Of a stretch of 7,169 bases of DNA, positions 7,014 through 7,169 are shown piece after piece. The notes under the pieces are model-generated. The model saw only the letters and a program-made list of their open reading frames with translations. It made no database searches and was not told where the DNA came from. The DNA lies in contig JAISHJ010000056.1 of NCBI GenBank assembly GCA_031262625.1, positions 1 through 7,169 of the forward strand, read 5' to 3'. Position numbers and translations under genes: made by a program. Numbering within the stretch: the first letter of the stretch is position 1; every line of letters begins with the position of its first letter. The DNA comes from Ruminococcus sp. Its GTDB lineage: Bacteria; Bacillota; Clostridia; Oscillospirales; Ruminococcaceae.

Positions 7014-7127
7014 GAACAGCTTAAAGCTTTCACAAAGTCAAGCTATTTAATGAACAGCACAAGCTTTACAAACGGTTAAGTCATTTGTGAAACAGCATAG
7101 GTTTCAAAAATGGTTGAGGTTTTTAGT
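7014..7127. repeat. Three imperfect 38-nt tandem repeats
   Basis: The heptamer GAACAGC occurs at 7014 and 7052, and AAACAGC at 7090, exactly 38 nt apart each time. After the heptamer the units share a rough consensus of an AAGCTTT-like core, then CAAA, then a GGTTAAG-like and a T-rich stretch. Units 1 and 2 are closest, needing a small internal gap to align; unit 3 is more diverged. The array lies upstream of the CDF operon in DNA with no convincing gene. It lacks the identical repeats and unique spacers of a CRISPR array. Tandem regulator sites or a decayed repeat are both possible. Confidence 0.55.
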
Positions 7128-7131
7128 AAAG

Positions 7132-7160
7132 ATAATAACAAGAAAAATGTTTAAAGTCCG
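7132..7160 (-). promoter_or_regulatory. Weak promoter candidate for the CDF operon
   Basis: On the minus strand TATTAT (7137-7132, five of six matches to TATAAT) lies 17 nt after CGGACT (7160-7155, three of six matches to TTGACA). If real, the transcript would carry the 38-nt repeats and the hairpin as a leader of roughly 200 nt. The -35 box is poor, and the true promoter may lie beyond the window edge. Confidence 0.22.
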
Positions 7161-7169
7161 GGAGAGGGG

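Noticed and set aside
7030..7055. A minus-strand TTGACT (7044-7039) as the -35 box of a strong CDF promoter
   Set aside because: No acceptable -10 hexamer occurs 15-19 nt downstream; the sequence there is GC-containing (CTGTTCC).
7014..7127. CRISPR array
   Set aside because: The 38-nt units are similar along most of their length and diverged. There are no identical repeats separated by unique spacers and no cas genes nearby.
6990..7169. A metal-sensing riboswitch such as yybP-ykoY in front of the CDF gene
   Set aside because: No recognisable conserved riboswitch core was found; the only structures seen are the hairpin repeat and its alternative pairing.

Overview
The window holds four protein genes, all on the minus strand, flanked by two copies of one palindromic repeat family. 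The G+C content looks moderate. The gene set includes a large secreted Amidase_3 protein with a glycosidase-like front end, a cytosolic type I pullulanase, a CDF-type cation transporter and a GtrA-family membrane protein. Together with AGGAG-type ribosome binding sites, this suggests a Bacillota genome, most likely Clostridia (Oscillospiraceae/Ruminococcaceae-like). That placement is inference from family resemblance, not a search result.

In transcription order (right to left on the given strand), 6990-7169 is a non-coding leader. It contains three imperfect 38-nt repeats. Next comes a GC-rich hairpin element (6920-6968) that directly touches the ATG of the CDF transporter gene (5774-6919). 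The CDF stop codon overlaps the Shine-Dalgarno sequence of the pullulanase gene (3843-5762). The pullulanase stop codon in turn overlaps the ribosome binding site of the gtrA-like gene (3350-3838). These three genes therefore form a tightly packed operon that is probably translationally coupled, closed by a hairpin terminator at 3287-3316. After an AT-rich gap with promoter-like sequence lies the amidase gene (95-3166), probably its own transcription unit. It is followed by a second hairpin element (1-77) whose ends match those of the first.

Functionally the operon is mixed: metal export, intracellular alpha-1,6-glucan debranching, and a small membrane protein of the type that often helps move lipid-linked sugars. 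The amidase acts outside the cell on peptidoglycan. No pathway clearly links all four genes.

No complete new system is evident. The most interesting signals are: (i) the pair of hairpins with conserved asymmetric ends and unrelated cores; (ii) the placement of one of them on the CDF start codon, with a possible alternative TTG start, a short overlapping upstream reading frame and a competing RNA pairing; (iii) the 38-nt tandem repeats upstream; (iv) a GHL10-like domain in the amidase that appears to have lost its catalytic motifs; and (v) a duplicated C-terminal domain in the CDF transporter.
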